Shown in pieces: positions 9,401-19,451 of a stretch of DNA of 45,775 bases. This DNA comes from Gammaproteobacteria bacterium (GTDB lineage Bacteria > Pseudomonadota > Gammaproteobacteria > Arenicellales > JAANXG01). Position 1 is the first letter of the stretch. Each line of letters begins with the position of its first letter. The position numbers were made by a program, and so were the translations under genes. Below the pieces are notes generated by a model. The model saw only the letters and a program-made list of their open reading frames with translations, did not search any database and was not told the DNA's origin. Where the stretch lies: assembly GCA_024638505.1 (NCBI GenBank), contig JAHEKE010000025.1, forward strand, positions 1 to 45,775, read 5' to 3'.

Positions 9401-10741
9401 ATGGCGCGACCTGATACTACAGCCCTGAGCGGAGGTAAACTGACGGAGTTACGCCAGCGTATCTTGTTCGTTCTTGGCGCGCTTATCGTATTCCGGCTGG
9501 GTGCTTTTATTCCCATACCAGGGGTAAACCCAAACGCGGTGGCAGCGCTTTTTCAACAAACCCAGGGCTCTATAGTTGATGTATTCAACATGTTTTCTGG
9601 CGGGGCGCTCAGTCGACTGTCGGTCATGGCTTTAGGGGTAATGCCCTACATCTCGGCTTCAATCATCATGCAGATGATGAGTTCGGTAATCCCGGCGCTG
9701 GAGCAGTTGAAGAAAGAAGGAGAGCAAGGGCGGCGTAAGATTACCCAGTACACCCGCTATGGAACGGTGCTATTGGCAACTTTTCAGGCTCTGGGTATTG
9801 CGGTTGCGGTCGAATCGCAAACGGCGGGTGGACTGCCTGTAGTCGTTACGCCAGGCATCGCCTTCAAGGTGACGACGATTGCCACTTTGGTTACCGGGAC
9901 AATGTTTCTGGTTTGGCTGGGCGAACAGATTTCCGAACGCGGCATCGGCAATGGAATATCCCTGATTATATTCGCCAGTATTGTGGCTGGCCTGCCCTCG
10001 GCGGTGGGTGGCACGCTGGAGCTGGCCCGTACCGGTGCGTTTAGCCCGCTGTTCGTGCTGGTGTTGTTTGTGGGAGCTATTGTAATTACTGGTTTTGTCG
10101 TGTTCGTTGAACGTGGGCAGCGCCGCATCACCGTGAACTATGCTAAGCGGCAGCAGGGTCGAAGGATGATGGCGGGAGGGAGCAGCCATTTGCCGTTGAA
10201 ACTGAATATGGCGGGCGTGATTCCTCCTATATTCGCATCCAGTATCATACTGTTTCCGACCAGCATCGCGAGTTTTTATGGTCAAGGCAGCGGGGCGAAT
10301 TGGTTGACAAATTTGGCTACGTCGATTCAACCCGGGCAGCCCATTTACGTGCTGCTTTATGCGAGTATGATAATTTTCTTTTGCTTCTTCTACACTGCGT
10401 TGGTGTTTCAACCGAAGGAGATTGCCGATAACTTGAAAAAGTCCGGTGCGTTCATTCCGGGTATACGTCCGGGCGAGCAGAGCGCGCGCTATATCGATAA
10501 CGTAGTATCCCGTTTGACCCTATGCGGCGCGATGTATCTGTCAGTAGTCTGCCTCATTCCTGAGTTTCTTATAGTTAAGTGGAATGTGCCGTTCTATTTT
10601 GGCGGGACGTCACTGCTTATCATCGTTGTCGTGATGATGGACCTAATGAGTCAGGTTCAATCCCATCTCATGTCACGACAGTATGAGAGTTTGATGAAAA
10701 AGAGCCATTTAACCGGAGGCCTGGGCGGCCTCACCCGCTGA
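9401..10741 (+). CDS. secY: Protein translocase subunit SecY
   Basis: The channel subunit of the SecYEG translocon in the inner membrane. The 446 residues fit the ten-helix family. Landmarks are [20 protein letters not shown] after helix 1, the plug-region [40 protein letters not shown] in a cytosolic loop, and [16 protein letters not shown] in a later helix. It follows rplO by 5 bases and precedes rpmJ, the gammaproteobacterial order. Confidence 0.98.
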   Translation: MARPDTTALSGGKLTELRQRILFVLGALIVFRLGAFIPIPGVNPNAVAALFQQTQGSIVDVFNMFSGGALSRLSVMALGVMPYISASIIMQMMSSVIPALEQLKKEGEQGRRKITQYTRYGTVLLATFQALGIAVAVESQTAGGLPVVVTPGIAFKVTTIATLVTGTMFLVWLGEQISERGIGNGISLIIFASIVAGLPSAVGGTLELARTGAFSPLFVLVLFVGAIVITGFVVFVERGQRRITVNYAKRQQGRRMMAGGSSHLPLKLNMAGVIPPIFASSIILFPTSIASFYGQGSGANWLTNLATSIQPGQPIYVLLYASMIIFFCFFYTALVFQPKEIADNLKKSGAFIPGIRPGEQSARYIDNVVSRLTLCGAMYLSVVCLIPEFLIVKWNVPFYFGGTSLLIIVVVMMDLMSQVQSHLMSRQYESLMKKSHLTGGLGGLTR

Positions 10742-10770
10742 GAAAAGGTAGCAGCGGAAAGAAGGGTGAT

Positions 10771-10884
10771 ATGAAAGTAAGAGCTTCGGTAAGAAAGATT
10801 TGCAGAAACTGTAAGATTATTCGCCGTAAAGGCGTGGTCAGGGTGATTTGCTCTGACCCCAGACACAAACAGAGACAAGGTTAA
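10771..10884 (+). CDS. rpmJ: 50S ribosomal protein L36
   Basis: A 37-residue gene found by direct reading: [20 protein letters not shown], then [17 protein letters not shown]. Zinc ligands C11, C14, C27 and H32 are all present, so this is the zinc-binding form. AGAAGGG before the ATG is a fair ribosome binding site. Its position directly after secY with no infA is typical of Gammaproteobacteria. Confidence 0.96.
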   Translation: MKVRASVRKICRNCKIIRRKGVVRVICSDPRHKQRQG

Positions 10885-10958
10885 CAGCTTGAATTTGAAA
10901 GGTTTAATCAGTATTGTTGCGCGCCTTTTGCGCGCCAGCGACAGAGGTATACCGGTCT
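10885..10958 (+). promoter_or_regulatory. Candidate alpha-operon leader upstream of rpsM
   Basis: The 74 bases between rpmJ and rpsM can form GCGCGC 10919-10924 with GCGCGC 10930-10935 around a CTTTT loop; TGCGCGCC also occurs twice here as a direct repeat. In E. coli, S4 represses the alpha operon through a pseudoknot around the rpsM start. This leader is in the right place, but I could not establish the pseudoknot. Confidence 0.35.
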
Positions 10959-11315
10959 ATGGCTAGAATCGCAGGCATAAATTTACCCGTAAACAAACAC
11001 ATAGAAATCGCGCTGACGTCGATCTATGGTATCGGCCGGCCGCGAGCGCAAAAGATTTGCGATTCCGCCGGCATATCCCGCGGTACGCAGGTCAAACAGC
11101 TGAGCGAGGGAGATGCGGAAAGATTACGTGCCGAGGTGGCCAGGTACGCGGTAGAAGGAGATCTGCGGCGGGAAATCTCGATGAATATCAAGCGGCTGAT
11201 GGATATGGGTATGTATCGAGGCATGCGGCATCGACGTGGACTGCCTTTGCGTGGACAGCGTACCCGAACGAATGCACGGACCAGGAAAGGGCCGCGTAAA
11301 CCGATCAAGAAATAA
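10959..11315 (+). CDS. rpsM: 30S ribosomal protein S13
   Basis: S13 bridges the 30S head to the 50S and contacts P-site tRNA. The ATG at 10959 gives 118 residues, the E. coli length, starting [21 protein letters not shown] longer frame from 10914 has no family match. The helix-two-turns-helix [17 protein letters not shown] and the basic tail [17 protein letters not shown] are clear. Confidence 0.97.
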   Translation: MARIAGINLPVNKHIEIALTSIYGIGRPRAQKICDSAGISRGTQVKQLSEGDAERLRAEVARYAVEGDLRREISMNIKRLMDMGMYRGMRHRRGLPLRGQRTRTNARTRKGPRKPIKK

Positions 11316-11334
11316 TGGTAAAGATGGCAAGTTA

Positions 11335-11724
11335 ATGGCTAAGACGACCAGCAAAGCGAAGAAAAAGGTAAAGAAGACGGTTACCGAAGGGATCGCTCAC
11401 ATCCATGCATCCTTCAACAATACGATCATAACGATAACTGATCGACACGGTAATACACTGTGTTGGGCTACGGCGGGAGGTGCCGGTTTCCGCGGTTCCA
11501 GGAAAAGCACGCCGTTTGCAGCACAGGTGGCCGCTGAAAAAGCGGGGCGGGTTGCCCTTGACTTTGGAATGAAAAATCTAGAAGTGCGGGTGAATGGACC
11601 TGGCCCGGGCAGGGAATCGGCGGTAAGGGCGCTTAACGCAGTCGGATTCGAGATCAACAATATAATGGATGTAACTTCGATTCCACACAACGGTTGCAGG
11701 CCGCCTAAGCGGCGTCGCGTATAG
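11335..11724 (+). CDS. rpsK: 30S ribosomal protein S11
   Basis: S11 forms part of the 30S platform at the mRNA exit. The ATG at 11335 gives 129 residues; the upstream open extension overlaps rpsM and is not used. [34 protein letters not shown] and the end [10 protein letters not shown] are canonical. Confidence 0.97.
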   Translation: MAKTTSKAKKKVKKTVTEGIAHIHASFNNTIITITDRHGNTLCWATAGGAGFRGSRKSTPFAAQVAAEKAGRVALDFGMKNLEVRVNGPGPGRESAVRALNAVGFEINNIMDVTSIPHNGCRPPKRRRV

Positions 11725-11736
11725 GTAACTCTAATT

Positions 11737-12363
11737 ATGGCGAGATATTTAGGACCCACATGTAAACTGGCCCGCAGAGAGGGAACGGATTTATTTCTTA
11801 AAAGCCCGGTGCGGCAACTTGATTCAAAGTGTCGCATTGATAAATTGCCGGGACAGAGTGGAACCGGTCGAAGACCAAGGGTTACCGTTTACGGCACCCA
11901 GCTGAGAGAGAAGCAAAAGCTGCGTCGCATGTATGGAGTTATGGAAAGACAGTTTCGTAACTACTATAAAACCGCGGCCAGCCGTAAAGGGTCAACTGGT
12001 GAGAACCTTTTGCAATTGCTGGAGTGTCGACTTGACAACGTTGTGTACCGTATGGGGTTTGCCGTTACCCGGGCGGAGGCACGCCAGTTGGTGGGCCACA
12101 AGGCGGTTGCAGTAAATGGTCAAACGGTAAACATCCCTTCTTATCAGCTTCGGTCCGGAGATGAAGTTACAATCAGGGATAAAGCCAAGAAGCAGTTACG
12201 CGTGCAAGCGGCATTGGAGATTGCGGAACAAGTTGGCATTCCGCACTGGATGGAGACGGATATAAAGGGTGCAAAGGGCAAGTTTAAAATGATCCCGGAA
12301 CGCGGTGATTTGCCTGCTGAAATTAACGAAGCTCTGGTTGTAGCGCTTTATTCAAAAGATTAG
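11737..12363 (+). CDS. rpsD: 30S ribosomal protein S4
   Basis: S4 nucleates 30S assembly and is the alpha-operon repressor in E. coli. The 208 residues start [20 protein letters not shown]. The S4 RNA-binding fold shows [20 protein letters not shown] and [20 protein letters not shown]. Only the C at residue 9 region remains of any cysteine motif, consistent with the zinc-free form. Confidence 0.97.
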   Translation: MARYLGPTCKLARREGTDLFLKSPVRQLDSKCRIDKLPGQSGTGRRPRVTVYGTQLREKQKLRRMYGVMERQFRNYYKTAASRKGSTGENLLQLLECRLDNVVYRMGFAVTRAEARQLVGHKAVAVNGQTVNIPSYQLRSGDEVTIRDKAKKQLRVQAALEIAEQVGIPHWMETDIKGAKGKFKMIPERGDLPAEINEALVVALYSKD

Positions 12364-12398
12364 ACAGTTTGCTGTCTTTAAATGTTAGAGGAACGAAT

Positions 12399-13409
12399 AT
12401 GCAGGATTCTACTGCTGAATTTTTAAAGCCTCGTCTGGTTGATGTTCAAACTGCAGACGATCGACACGCTAAGATTGTTATAGAACCCCTCGAACGGGGT
12501 TTTGGCTATACCCTGGGCAATGCGCTGCGGCGTATCCTGCTCTCGTCTATGCCTGGCTGTGCCATAACTGAAGTTAAGATAGATGGTGTTCTGCACGAGT
12601 ACTCAACGGTTGAGGGTGTGCAGGAGGACGTTATCGACATTCTCCTAAACTTGAAAGGCGTGGCGCTAAAGATGCATGCGCGGGATGAGGCGATTCTACG
12701 GCTGAGTAAAAAAGGATCCGGTGTGATCACGGCGGGTGATATACAGGTAGAGCACGACGTCGAAGTGGTCAACCCAGATCATGTTATTGCACACCTGTCG
12801 AAAGATGGTTCCATAGATATGGAGTTAACAGTAACGCGCGGTCGCGGTTACCAACCGGTTGAGACCAGAGTCGATCCTGAGGAGGGCAAGAGTATCGGTG
12901 TGATGCAGCTTGACGCTTCTTACAGCCCGGTGCGCAAAGTGTCTTACTCGGTGGAAGACGCGCGGGTGGAGCAACGAACTGATTTAGATAAACTCATCCT
13001 GGAGATTGAAACCAATGGCGCGATTGATCCAGAAGAGGCAGTACGTCGAGCGGCTACTATTTTACATGAGCAGATCTCAGTTTTCGTTAATCTTGAAGAA
13101 ACAACCAGCGCGTCGCCCTCGGTAGATGAACCGGAAGTCGATCCCATGTTATTGCGCCCGGTCGATGATCTGGAACTCACCGTACGTTCAGCTAACTGCC
13201 TGAAAGCCGAGAATATTTACTATATTGGCGATCTAATTCAGCGAACTGAAGTCGAGTTGTTGAAAACTCCCAACCTAGGCAAGAAGTCTTTGACGGAGAT
13301 CAAGGATGTGTTGGCGCAGAGAGGCTTATCGTTAGGCATGAAGTTGGAAGCTTGGCCACCCGCATCATTGCGTAAAGATACGGATGCGACCAGCGAGCTA
13401 ATAGGGTAA
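12399..13409 (+). CDS. rpoA: RNA polymerase alpha subunit
   Basis: Alpha dimerises to scaffold RNA polymerase and its C-terminal domain reads UP elements and activators. The ATG at 12399 has AGAGGA at 12387-12392 and gives 336 residues; an in-frame TTG at 12369 is less likely. N-terminal domain: [21 protein letters not shown]-terminal helix-hairpin-helix domain: [20 protein letters not shown] and [13 protein letters not shown]. Confidence 0.98.
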   Translation: MQDSTAEFLKPRLVDVQTADDRHAKIVIEPLERGFGYTLGNALRRILLSSMPGCAITEVKIDGVLHEYSTVEGVQEDVIDILLNLKGVALKMHARDEAILRLSKKGSGVITAGDIQVEHDVEVVNPDHVIAHLSKDGSIDMELTVTRGRGYQPVETRVDPEEGKSIGVMQLDASYSPVRKVSYSVEDARVEQRTDLDKLILEIETNGAIDPEEAVRRAATILHEQISVFVNLEETTSASPSVDEPEVDPMLLRPVDDLELTVRSANCLKAENIYYIGDLIQRTEVELLKTPNLGKKSLTEIKDVLAQRGLSLGMKLEAWPPASLRKDTDATSELIG

Positions 13410-13413
13410 GGTC

Positions 13414-13800
13414 ATGCGCCATCTGAAATCTGGCCGCAAGCTGAATCGAAATTCGAGCCATCGTAAAGCGATGTTTCGCAACATGGCCGCGGCATTGATC
13501 CAACACGAGCAGATCAAGACAACCCTGCCCAAGGCAAAGGAACTGCGCAGAGTGGCGGAGCCGCTGATTACCCTGGGTAAATCACCATCGCTGGCGAATC
13601 GCAGACTGGCTTATGCCCGGCTGGGAGACCGGTCGGCGGTAAGCAAATTGTTTGACGACCTAGGGGTGAGGTTTAAAAACCGGCCGGGAGGTTACCTGCG
13701 TATATTAAAGTGTGGTCCTAGGCGGGGTGATTGTGCGCCGATGGCCTACGTTCAGCTAGTCGATGGGCCTGTCGAGACAGGCAGCAAAACTTCCAAGTAA
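13414..13800 (+). CDS. rplQ: 50S ribosomal protein L17
   Basis: L17 sits close to the tunnel exit. The 128 residues begin [20 protein letters not shown] and include the family stretch [20 protein letters not shown]; the C-terminal part has [20 protein letters not shown]. It is the last gene of the ribosomal run and is followed by a strong terminator. Confidence 0.98.
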   Translation: MRHLKSGRKLNRNSSHRKAMFRNMAAALIQHEQIKTTLPKAKELRRVAEPLITLGKSPSLANRRLAYARLGDRSAVSKLFDDLGVRFKNRPGGYLRILKCGPRRGDCAPMAYVQLVDGPVETGSKTSK

Positions 13801-13827
13801 AGCACCTTTTAACCAGACAGATGAGTG

Positions 13828-13857
13828 GCCGGGTGTCGAAAGGCACCCGGCTTTTTT
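13828..13857 (+). terminator. Intrinsic terminator after rplQ
   Basis: A ten-pair stem GCCGGGTGTC (13828-13837) with GGCACCCGGC (13842-13851), one G-T pair included, closes a GAAA loop (13838-13841) and is followed by six T (13852-13857). The C(GAAA)G loop is an especially stable GNRA tetraloop. It lies 27 bases after the rplQ stop and should end the ribosomal transcript. Confidence 0.93.
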
Positions 13858-13996
13858 ACGCTCGCTGTGAGAGCGGCCGTAGCTCTATATACCCGGCTGG
13901 CAGAAAGATAGTTGACGCTGGCAGGGTCCTTTACTTAAAACAAAAAGTTTCGACACCGGCCATAGCGGCAGTGCGGAACAACAATCAGGAGGCACT

Positions 13997-15631
13997 ATGA
14001 AATCTGCGGAACTGTTTGTTCGCTGTTTAGAAAACGAGCAGGTCGAGAACATTTTCGGAATCCCCGGTGAGGAAAACATAGATGTAATGGATGTACTGCT
14101 GGAGAGTCCGATTCGATTCATCACTACGCGGCATGAGCAAGGTGCGGCGTTCATGGCAGACGTGCAGGGCAGATTAACTGGAAGGCCCGGTGTCTGCCTG
14201 GCTACTTTAGGGCCGGGAGCCACCAATCTGGTAACAGGTGTGGCGGATGCGAATATGGATCGTGCTCCTCTGGTTGCGCTGGCGGGACAGGGAGCGACAA
14301 CCCGGCTGCATAAAGAAAGCCACCAAATCCTTGATTTAGTCAACCTGTTTAAACCCATCTCTAAATACAGCGTGCAAATTCGTGAGCCTGATATCATTCC
14401 CGAGGTCGTGCGCAAGGCCTTCAAGGTGGCGGTTACGGAGAAACCGGGGGTGTCTTTTATTGATTTCCCAGAGAACATCGCCGCTAGCGATGTTTCCGAT
14501 CTGACACCTCTGAGGGTGCAGAATCCAGCGGAACCGGCCCCACCACCGCAGAAACTCAGCCAGGCAGCAAAAGTAATATCAGAAGCGCGCTATCCGATCA
14601 TCATGGCGGGCAATGGAGTGATTCGAGCACAGGCATCGGAAAATCTGGTGCGATTGGCTGAGACTTTGAACATACCCGTGGCAACCACCTTTATGGCAAA
14701 AGGCACCATTCCGTTCTCGCACCCGCTGAGTTTGGGAGCGGTGGGCCTGCAAGCGACAGATTACGTATCCTGTGGCTTTGATCGGGCGGACGTCATAGTG
14801 TGTATTGGTTTTGATATGGTCGAGTATCATCCGCACCTGTGGCACAAAGACAAGAGCCGTAAAATCATTCACATTGACTCATTGCCGGCCGAAGTGGACC
14901 AGCACTATATCCTTGAAGTGGGGGTGGTGGGGGACATTGCTCTGGCGATGGACGCTATCGCCGCCGAAGCCCAGCCGCGTCAGGTGGTCGCTGCCAGCGG
15001 CCTGCGTCAGACCATTGTAGAAGAAATGGCTGCCTTGGCAAATGACCCGGCATTTCCAATCAAACCGCAGCGAATCGTTTGGGAACTACGCCAGTCATTG
15101 CCGGCAGAAGCTGTTGTCATATCCGACGTTGGCGCCCACAAGATGTGGATGGCCAGAATGTATCAGGCGGAGCGGCCCAATACATGCATAATTTCCAACG
15201 GTTTTGCATCTATGGGTATCTCAGTGCCGGGTGCGATTGCGTCCAAATTGGTTTACCCGGATCGACCCGCTATCGCCGTCACAGGCGATGCTGGTTTTAT
15301 GATGAATTCGCAGGAAATCGAAACAGCGCTTCGCATTGGTACACCTATCGTGGTGTTGATCTGGAATGATAGTCAATATGGGCTGATAAAATGGCATCAG
15401 GAAAGGCATTTTGGTCGTGCCAGCCATATCGACTTTACCAATCCAGATTTTGTTAAATATGCAGACAGCTTCGGTGCGATCGGATATCGCGTCGAGTCGG
15501 CACATGACCTGTTACCGACTATCAAGCAGGCAGTCTCTGATAACACGGTGGTCATCATAGACTGCCCCGTCGACTACTCGGAAAATATGAAGCTGACGGA
15601 GAAACTGGGCGAGCTGGTGTGCCCTATTTGA
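13997..15631 (+). CDS. Acetolactate synthase, AlsS-like catalytic subunit
   Basis: A thiamine-diphosphate enzyme expected to condense two pyruvates to 2-acetolactate. In the 544 residues, E47 in TTRHEQGAAFMAD is the cofactor-activating glutamate. GRLTGRPGVCLATLGPGATN follows, and GDAGF at about 430 with WNDSQYG some 25 residues later binds magnesium and ThDP. Similarity over the full length is closer to Bacillus AlsS than to IlvB. No regulatory subunit (ilvH/ilvN) or acetolactate decarboxylase lies nearby. AGGAGG at 13987-13992 supports the start. Other ThDP-family decarboxylases remain possible. Confidence 0.8.
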   Translation: MKSAELFVRCLENEQVENIFGIPGEENIDVMDVLLESPIRFITTRHEQGAAFMADVQGRLTGRPGVCLATLGPGATNLVTGVADANMDRAPLVALAGQGATTRLHKESHQILDLVNLFKPISKYSVQIREPDIIPEVVRKAFKVAVTEKPGVSFIDFPENIAASDVSDLTPLRVQNPAEPAPPPQKLSQAAKVISEARYPIIMAGNGVIRAQASENLVRLAETLNIPVATTFMAKGTIPFSHPLSLGAVGLQATDYVSCGFDRADVIVCIGFDMVEYHPHLWHKDKSRKIIHIDSLPAEVDQHYILEVGVVGDIALAMDAIAAEAQPRQVVAASGLRQTIVEEMAALANDPAFPIKPQRIVWELRQSLPAEAVVISDVGAHKMWMARMYQAERPNTCIISNGFASMGISVPGAIASKLVYPDRPAIAVTGDAGFMMNSQEIETALRIGTPIVVLIWNDSQYGLIKWHQERHFGRASHIDFTNPDFVKYADSFGAIGYRVESAHDLLPTIKQAVSDNTVVIIDCPVDYSENMKLTEKLGELVCPI

Positions 15632-15837
15632 ACATTGAGTTACGAGCGAGAGCGTACTGTATTGGTAAATGTATTGCTTACTATTAGCTTAGATAAAGTC
15701 GATGCTCTAATGAACATTGGTCTATGTGGTATCGATTTTTTTAGCGCTGTAAGCTTCCCCGGCCACGCGAGCTGGCGCATATCAGCCGGGTTTCGGTCAG
15801 GTTGACGGCGTGTCTACCTCTGCACGAGAACCGGTAA

Positions 15838-17343
15838 ATGACTGATATGTATCCGTTTTTACTAAGAACGCTGGAGTTGTTTTCGGCACTGTTCGTCTTC
15901 GTGCTGGGTCTTGCTGTCATCGCTGTCATCGTCCTGTACATCAAAGATGTCACCCAGACCGCCCACGCCATTCGACGTAACTATCCTGTCATAGGCCGCT
16001 TTCGTTATCTGTTTGAGAATCTTGGAGAGTTTTTCCGGCAATACTTTTTCGCTATGGACCGCGAAGAATTGCCGTTTAATCGCGCTGAGCGGTCATGGGC
16101 TTATCGCGCGGCAAAAAACTTGGATAATACCGTTGCTTTTGGTTCCACCCGTGATCTGCGTCCTGCTGGTACGGTGCTGTTTGTAAACTGTCCGTTTCCT
16201 ACCCTTGGCCAAGACGCGGTCCCCATCAAGGAAATGACCATAGGACCTGATTGTGCGAACCCTTACACAACGAGTTCTTTATTCAATATTTCTGCAATGA
16301 GTTATGGTGCGCTATCTGCTCCGGCAGTGATAGCTCTTTCCCAAGGAGCCAAGATGGTGCAGGCCTGGATGAATACTGGCGAGGGGGGACTGTCTCCGCA
16401 TCACTTGGGCAGCGGGTGCGATATCGTTTTTCAGATTGGTACAGCCAAGTACGGTGTGCGGGACGAAGCAGGCAACATGAGTGAAGATAAGCTGCGTGAG
16501 GTGGCAGCTCACGCCCAGGTCAAAATGTTCGAGGTCAAACTGAGTCAGGGCGCCAAGCCCGGCAAAGGAGGTATTCTGCCTGCAGTTAAGGTAACCGAAG
16601 AGATTGCTCGGATCAGGGGTATTACGCCGGGGGAGGATTCGATCAGTCCCAACCGGCATCCTGAGATAAATTCGGTCAAGGAATTGCTGCAGTTTTTAAA
16701 TCATGTTCGTGAGGTCACCCAAAAGCCCGTGGGATTTAAGTGTGTGCTCGGTGCTTACGGCTGGTTAGACAGCCTGTTCTCCGAGATAAACCAGATTGGC
16801 GCGGAGTGTGCCCCCGACTTTATTACTATCGACTCCGCCGATGGCGGTACTGGAGCCGCTCCGATGCCGCTTATTGACGCCATGGGCCTGCCATTAAGGG
16901 AAAGTCTACCCATGACGGTGGATAAGCTGAGCGAGCATGGGCTTAGAGACCGAACCAAAGTAGTATGCTCCGGCAAACTGATTACACCATCCGCGGTAGC
17001 GTGGGCGCTGTGTATGGGTGCGGATTTTGTGGCCTCGGCTAGGGGAAACATGTTTGCTTTGGGATGCATCCAGGCCCTTCAGTGTAATAAAAACACGTGC
17101 CCTACGGGAATCACCACGCACGACCCCGATTTGCAAAAAGGACTGGTACCGGAAGATAAAGCTGTGCGCGTAGCCAACTACATTAAAAATATGTTGAAAG
17201 AGGTGGGGATTATCGCCCATTCTTGTGGCGTTAAAGAACCGCGGGAGCTTAAGCGCTATCACGCACGGTGCGTAATGGATAACGGTAAATCAGTAGCGCT
17301 TAACGAGCTATGGCCTGATGTTCCAACAAAATCAGCGGCGTGA
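15838..17343 (+). CDS. Membrane-anchored glutamate synthase-like FMN/3Fe-4S protein
   Basis: The 501 residues hold one N-terminal membrane helix (about 8-34, LFSALFVFVLGLAVIAVIVL) followed by the FMN-binding synthase domain of GltB. It has SAMSYGALSAPAVIALSQGA, the GGTGAAP phosphate loop, and the 3Fe-4S cysteines C410, C416 and C421 in CIQALQCNKNTCPTG. It lacks the glutaminase domain of GltB, so ammonia-dependent glutamate formation or another FMN oxidoreductase reaction is possible; the family is mostly uncharacterised. It follows the acetolactate synthase by 206 bases. An ATG three codons downstream is an alternative start. Confidence 0.8.
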   Translation: MTDMYPFLLRTLELFSALFVFVLGLAVIAVIVLYIKDVTQTAHAIRRNYPVIGRFRYLFENLGEFFRQYFFAMDREELPFNRAERSWAYRAAKNLDNTVAFGSTRDLRPAGTVLFVNCPFPTLGQDAVPIKEMTIGPDCANPYTTSSLFNISAMSYGALSAPAVIALSQGAKMVQAWMNTGEGGLSPHHLGSGCDIVFQIGTAKYGVRDEAGNMSEDKLREVAAHAQVKMFEVKLSQGAKPGKGGILPAVKVTEEIARIRGITPGEDSISPNRHPEINSVKELLQFLNHVREVTQKPVGFKCVLGAYGWLDSLFSEINQIGAECAPDFITIDSADGGTGAAPMPLIDAMGLPLRESLPMTVDKLSEHGLRDRTKVVCSGKLITPSAVAWALCMGADFVASARGNMFALGCIQALQCNKNTCPTGITTHDPDLQKGLVPEDKAVRVANYIKNMLKEVGIIAHSCGVKEPRELKRYHARCVMDNGKSVALNELWPDVPTKSAA

Positions 17344-17408
17344 TCTTTTTTGGCATGGTTGCAGATGTGCGAGCGTAACGGTGATTCAGCTTTAACCCTG
17401 CTAGGTAA

Positions 17409-18953
17409 TTAACGCCCGCGCTCTGATTTATAGTAGGCTACCTGTCTCAACGCCGGGTTAGAGGGGGCCATTCCGAGTTCCGTATCTGCTTCGCCTGGTG
17501 GGATTGCAGAGGTGAGCGCCGGCACAACGGCGTGGAATGAAGTACTCAGACGCTGCATAGGCTGGTTGAATTTCAACGGATTTTCGCGCCCCCAGGTTTC
17601 CACTTCAAGCAGCATGGGAGTATTCAGCGCGAATGCTTCGGATGCGAGTTGCTCAATCGTATCAACAGATTCAACCAGATGATAAGTACCGTCTAAAACA
17701 ATTCCGCTGACGGTTTTGACATTGAGCTGAATTGGAATCACCAGCGGTCCATTGCGTGCGATCGTTTTCTGCGAGCTCGTTATGTGCGCGATATGTGCTG
17801 GGCCTAGGCTATGGACCTGCGTAATTACGGGCGAGTCGAATCGGCCTCTGGACCCGTCATCCTCATCCCATTTTTCCAGATCTATACCCAGGTGACCAAG
17901 GTAGTAGTCCGGCCCCGGTGTTTCTTCATTTTTCCATCCTTCTTCCAATGTCACCGCGACTTCTAATGTCTCGCCCGATCGGACCAAGTTGAAACTTATC
18001 TTATCGCCAGGATAGAAGCTGCTGATGAGTCGTTTCGCCTGCTTGACGCTGGTCACGCTGATATTATTAATCTCGTAAATCACGTCTTTTGCGGACAGCT
18101 TGCCTTTGCTCGGCCCACTTGACGGGGATTCGGTTACGATTACCGCGGCCCGCTCCGCCGGGACGCCAAAAAATGACGCTTCCCGTTTGGTCAATCCGAC
18201 CAAAAATTCCTCTATCCCCGCATGCCCCCACGTTGGCGGGCCTGCATGCAGGATCTCCATCTCTTTCTTAACTATGTTAATTGGAAGCGCGTAGCTGACC
18301 CCAATGTTGTTGCCGTTGGCGGTGGCTACTATGGCCGTATTGATGCCGACCACTTCACCCTGCTTATTGAATAGAGCGCCGCCAGAACTTCCACGACTGA
18401 TTGATGCATCGGTTTGCAAAAATGGTATCAGGCCCGATGTGAGGCGCTCAGTATGGGAAACGATACCGCGACTGATTGAATCCGGGTTGCGCCCCAATGG
18501 ATTGCCCACTGCGTATACTTCGTCACCGGGGCGAAGCAAATCAGAGTCACCCAAGTTTGCCTGTGCAATATCGTTACAGCTGTTCATTCGCAGAATCGCG
18601 ATATCCGACCGCGGATTAGAGTTCACTATCGTTGCCGCAATACCGATGCTATCCGATTGCCGCCTTGGAAAAACCTCTATGCGCGCGGCTTCGGCGATGA
18701 CGTGATGATTAGTAAGAAGTTCACAGCTGTCGGAAGATATAAGAAAACCAGATCCAGAAGTTGGGCTCCATACGGAGTCGCCAAGCGAATCTATGTGCAC
18801 GTGTGAGATTGTTTTTACTGTTACCGACGCATCCAGCATGGCCTCCGTCTCAACCTGTTGTTGATTGTCATGCCAGTGCAGGCCTAACGGTACCGCGGCC
18901 GCTAACAGGACAAGGACGGAAGTACGCCAGGCGAGTGTGCTTTTGTTGACCAT
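17409..18953 (-). CDS. HtrA/Deg-like serine protease with PDZ domain
   Basis: A 514-residue trypsin-fold protease, probably periplasmic or anchored. Residues 10-25 form a hydrophobic signal or anchor segment. The triad is visible: H84 in TNHHVI, D117 in SDIAIL, S190 in SRGSSGGALF (GSSGG instead of the common GNSGG). C77 and C126 flank the active site. A PDZ-type domain (about 240-340) contains LSAKDVIYEINNISV. The last 170 residues match nothing I know. It is convergent with the preceding gene, 65 bases apart with no clear terminator. Role in envelope protein quality control is inferred from the family. Confidence 0.82.
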   Translation of the reverse strand: MVNKSTLAWRTSVLVLLAAAVPLGLHWHDNQQQVETEAMLDASVTVKTISHVHIDSLGDSVWSPTSGSGFLISSDSCELLTNHHVIAEAARIEVFPRRQSDSIGIAATIVNSNPRSDIAILRMNSCNDIAQANLGDSDLLRPGDEVYAVGNPLGRNPDSISRGIVSHTERLTSGLIPFLQTDASISRGSSGGALFNKQGEVVGINTAIVATANGNNIGVSYALPINIVKKEMEILHAGPPTWGHAGIEEFLVGLTKREASFFGVPAERAAVIVTESPSSGPSKGKLSAKDVIYEINNISVTSVKQAKRLISSFYPGDKISFNLVRSGETLEVAVTLEEGWKNEETPGPDYYLGHLGIDLEKWDEDDGSRGRFDSPVITQVHSLGPAHIAHITSSQKTIARNGPLVIPIQLNVKTVSGIVLDGTYHLVESVDTIEQLASEAFALNTPMLLEVETWGRENPLKFNQPMQRLSTSFHAVVPALTSAIPPGEADTELGMAPSNPALRQVAYYKSERGR

Positions 18954-19451
18954 CGTTTAAACAGTGTCAGTGCGGTGACCTTCGCGCGCTGCGATCGAAC
19001 CTATACTAATGCTGCAGTTGCGACGTAGTATCAATCAAAATGCGCGGATACACGCCGTTTAGTGGATGCGACAGGCCGGGAACATAGTGAGGATCTTCGG
19101 TTTTCGGCTTGACCGCCGGCCGCTGGCACGCAGCGTTTTTTTTGGACACCTTGCTTTTCATCAGAACCACCCCATTGTGTAATGCGTTTTGTTCTAAAGT
19201 GTTAATGCATAAATCGTGCCACGGCGTCAGCGGCGTGACCTATAACTACATTCTGTCCACGTTTATCTACCGCTTGTCAGTAAGAGACAAATTTGGTCAC
19301 CCATTTATGACAAATCTTGTCAGTTTGGCCCCTTGGATCGAGCGGTATCTCCGCGCTGCCACCGCTGTGTTAGAGTCGGATGAATCGTTCAGCAAAACTT
19401 CAGTTTGAGCACGCATATTGCTCTGCTAGCCGCAACAGAGAATCTTAAGCC
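18954..19451. other. 498-base intergenic region with divergent genes
   Basis: This stretch separates the leftward protease from the rightward glycosyltransferase, so it should hold both promoters. The one open frame inside (19109-19408) has no ribosome binding site and no recognisable similarity. The only evident structure is the TTGTC/GACAA cluster at 19274-19324. I could not pick out a convincing -10/-35 pair. Confidence 0.5.
19274..19324. promoter_or_regulatory. Cluster of TTGTC/GACAA half-sites
   Basis: TTGTCAGT occurs twice (19274-19281 and 19317-19324) and GACAAAT twice (19286-19292 and 19309-19315), arranged as inverted pairs: TTGTC..GACAA on the left and GACAAATCTTGTC on the right. 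CAAATTTG (19288-19295) is itself palindromic. The arrangement looks like operator sites for a dimeric regulator ahead of the glycosyltransferase operon. No regulator can be named. Confidence 0.35.

Noticed and set aside
13912-13934. TTGACG as a -35 for the acetolactate synthase
   Set aside because: The sequence at the right distance (TTAAAA) is a poor -10.
19109-19408. 99-codon open frame in the protease-glycosyltransferase gap
   Set aside because: No ribosome binding site, no recognisable motif, and it covers the half-site cluster; probably chance.
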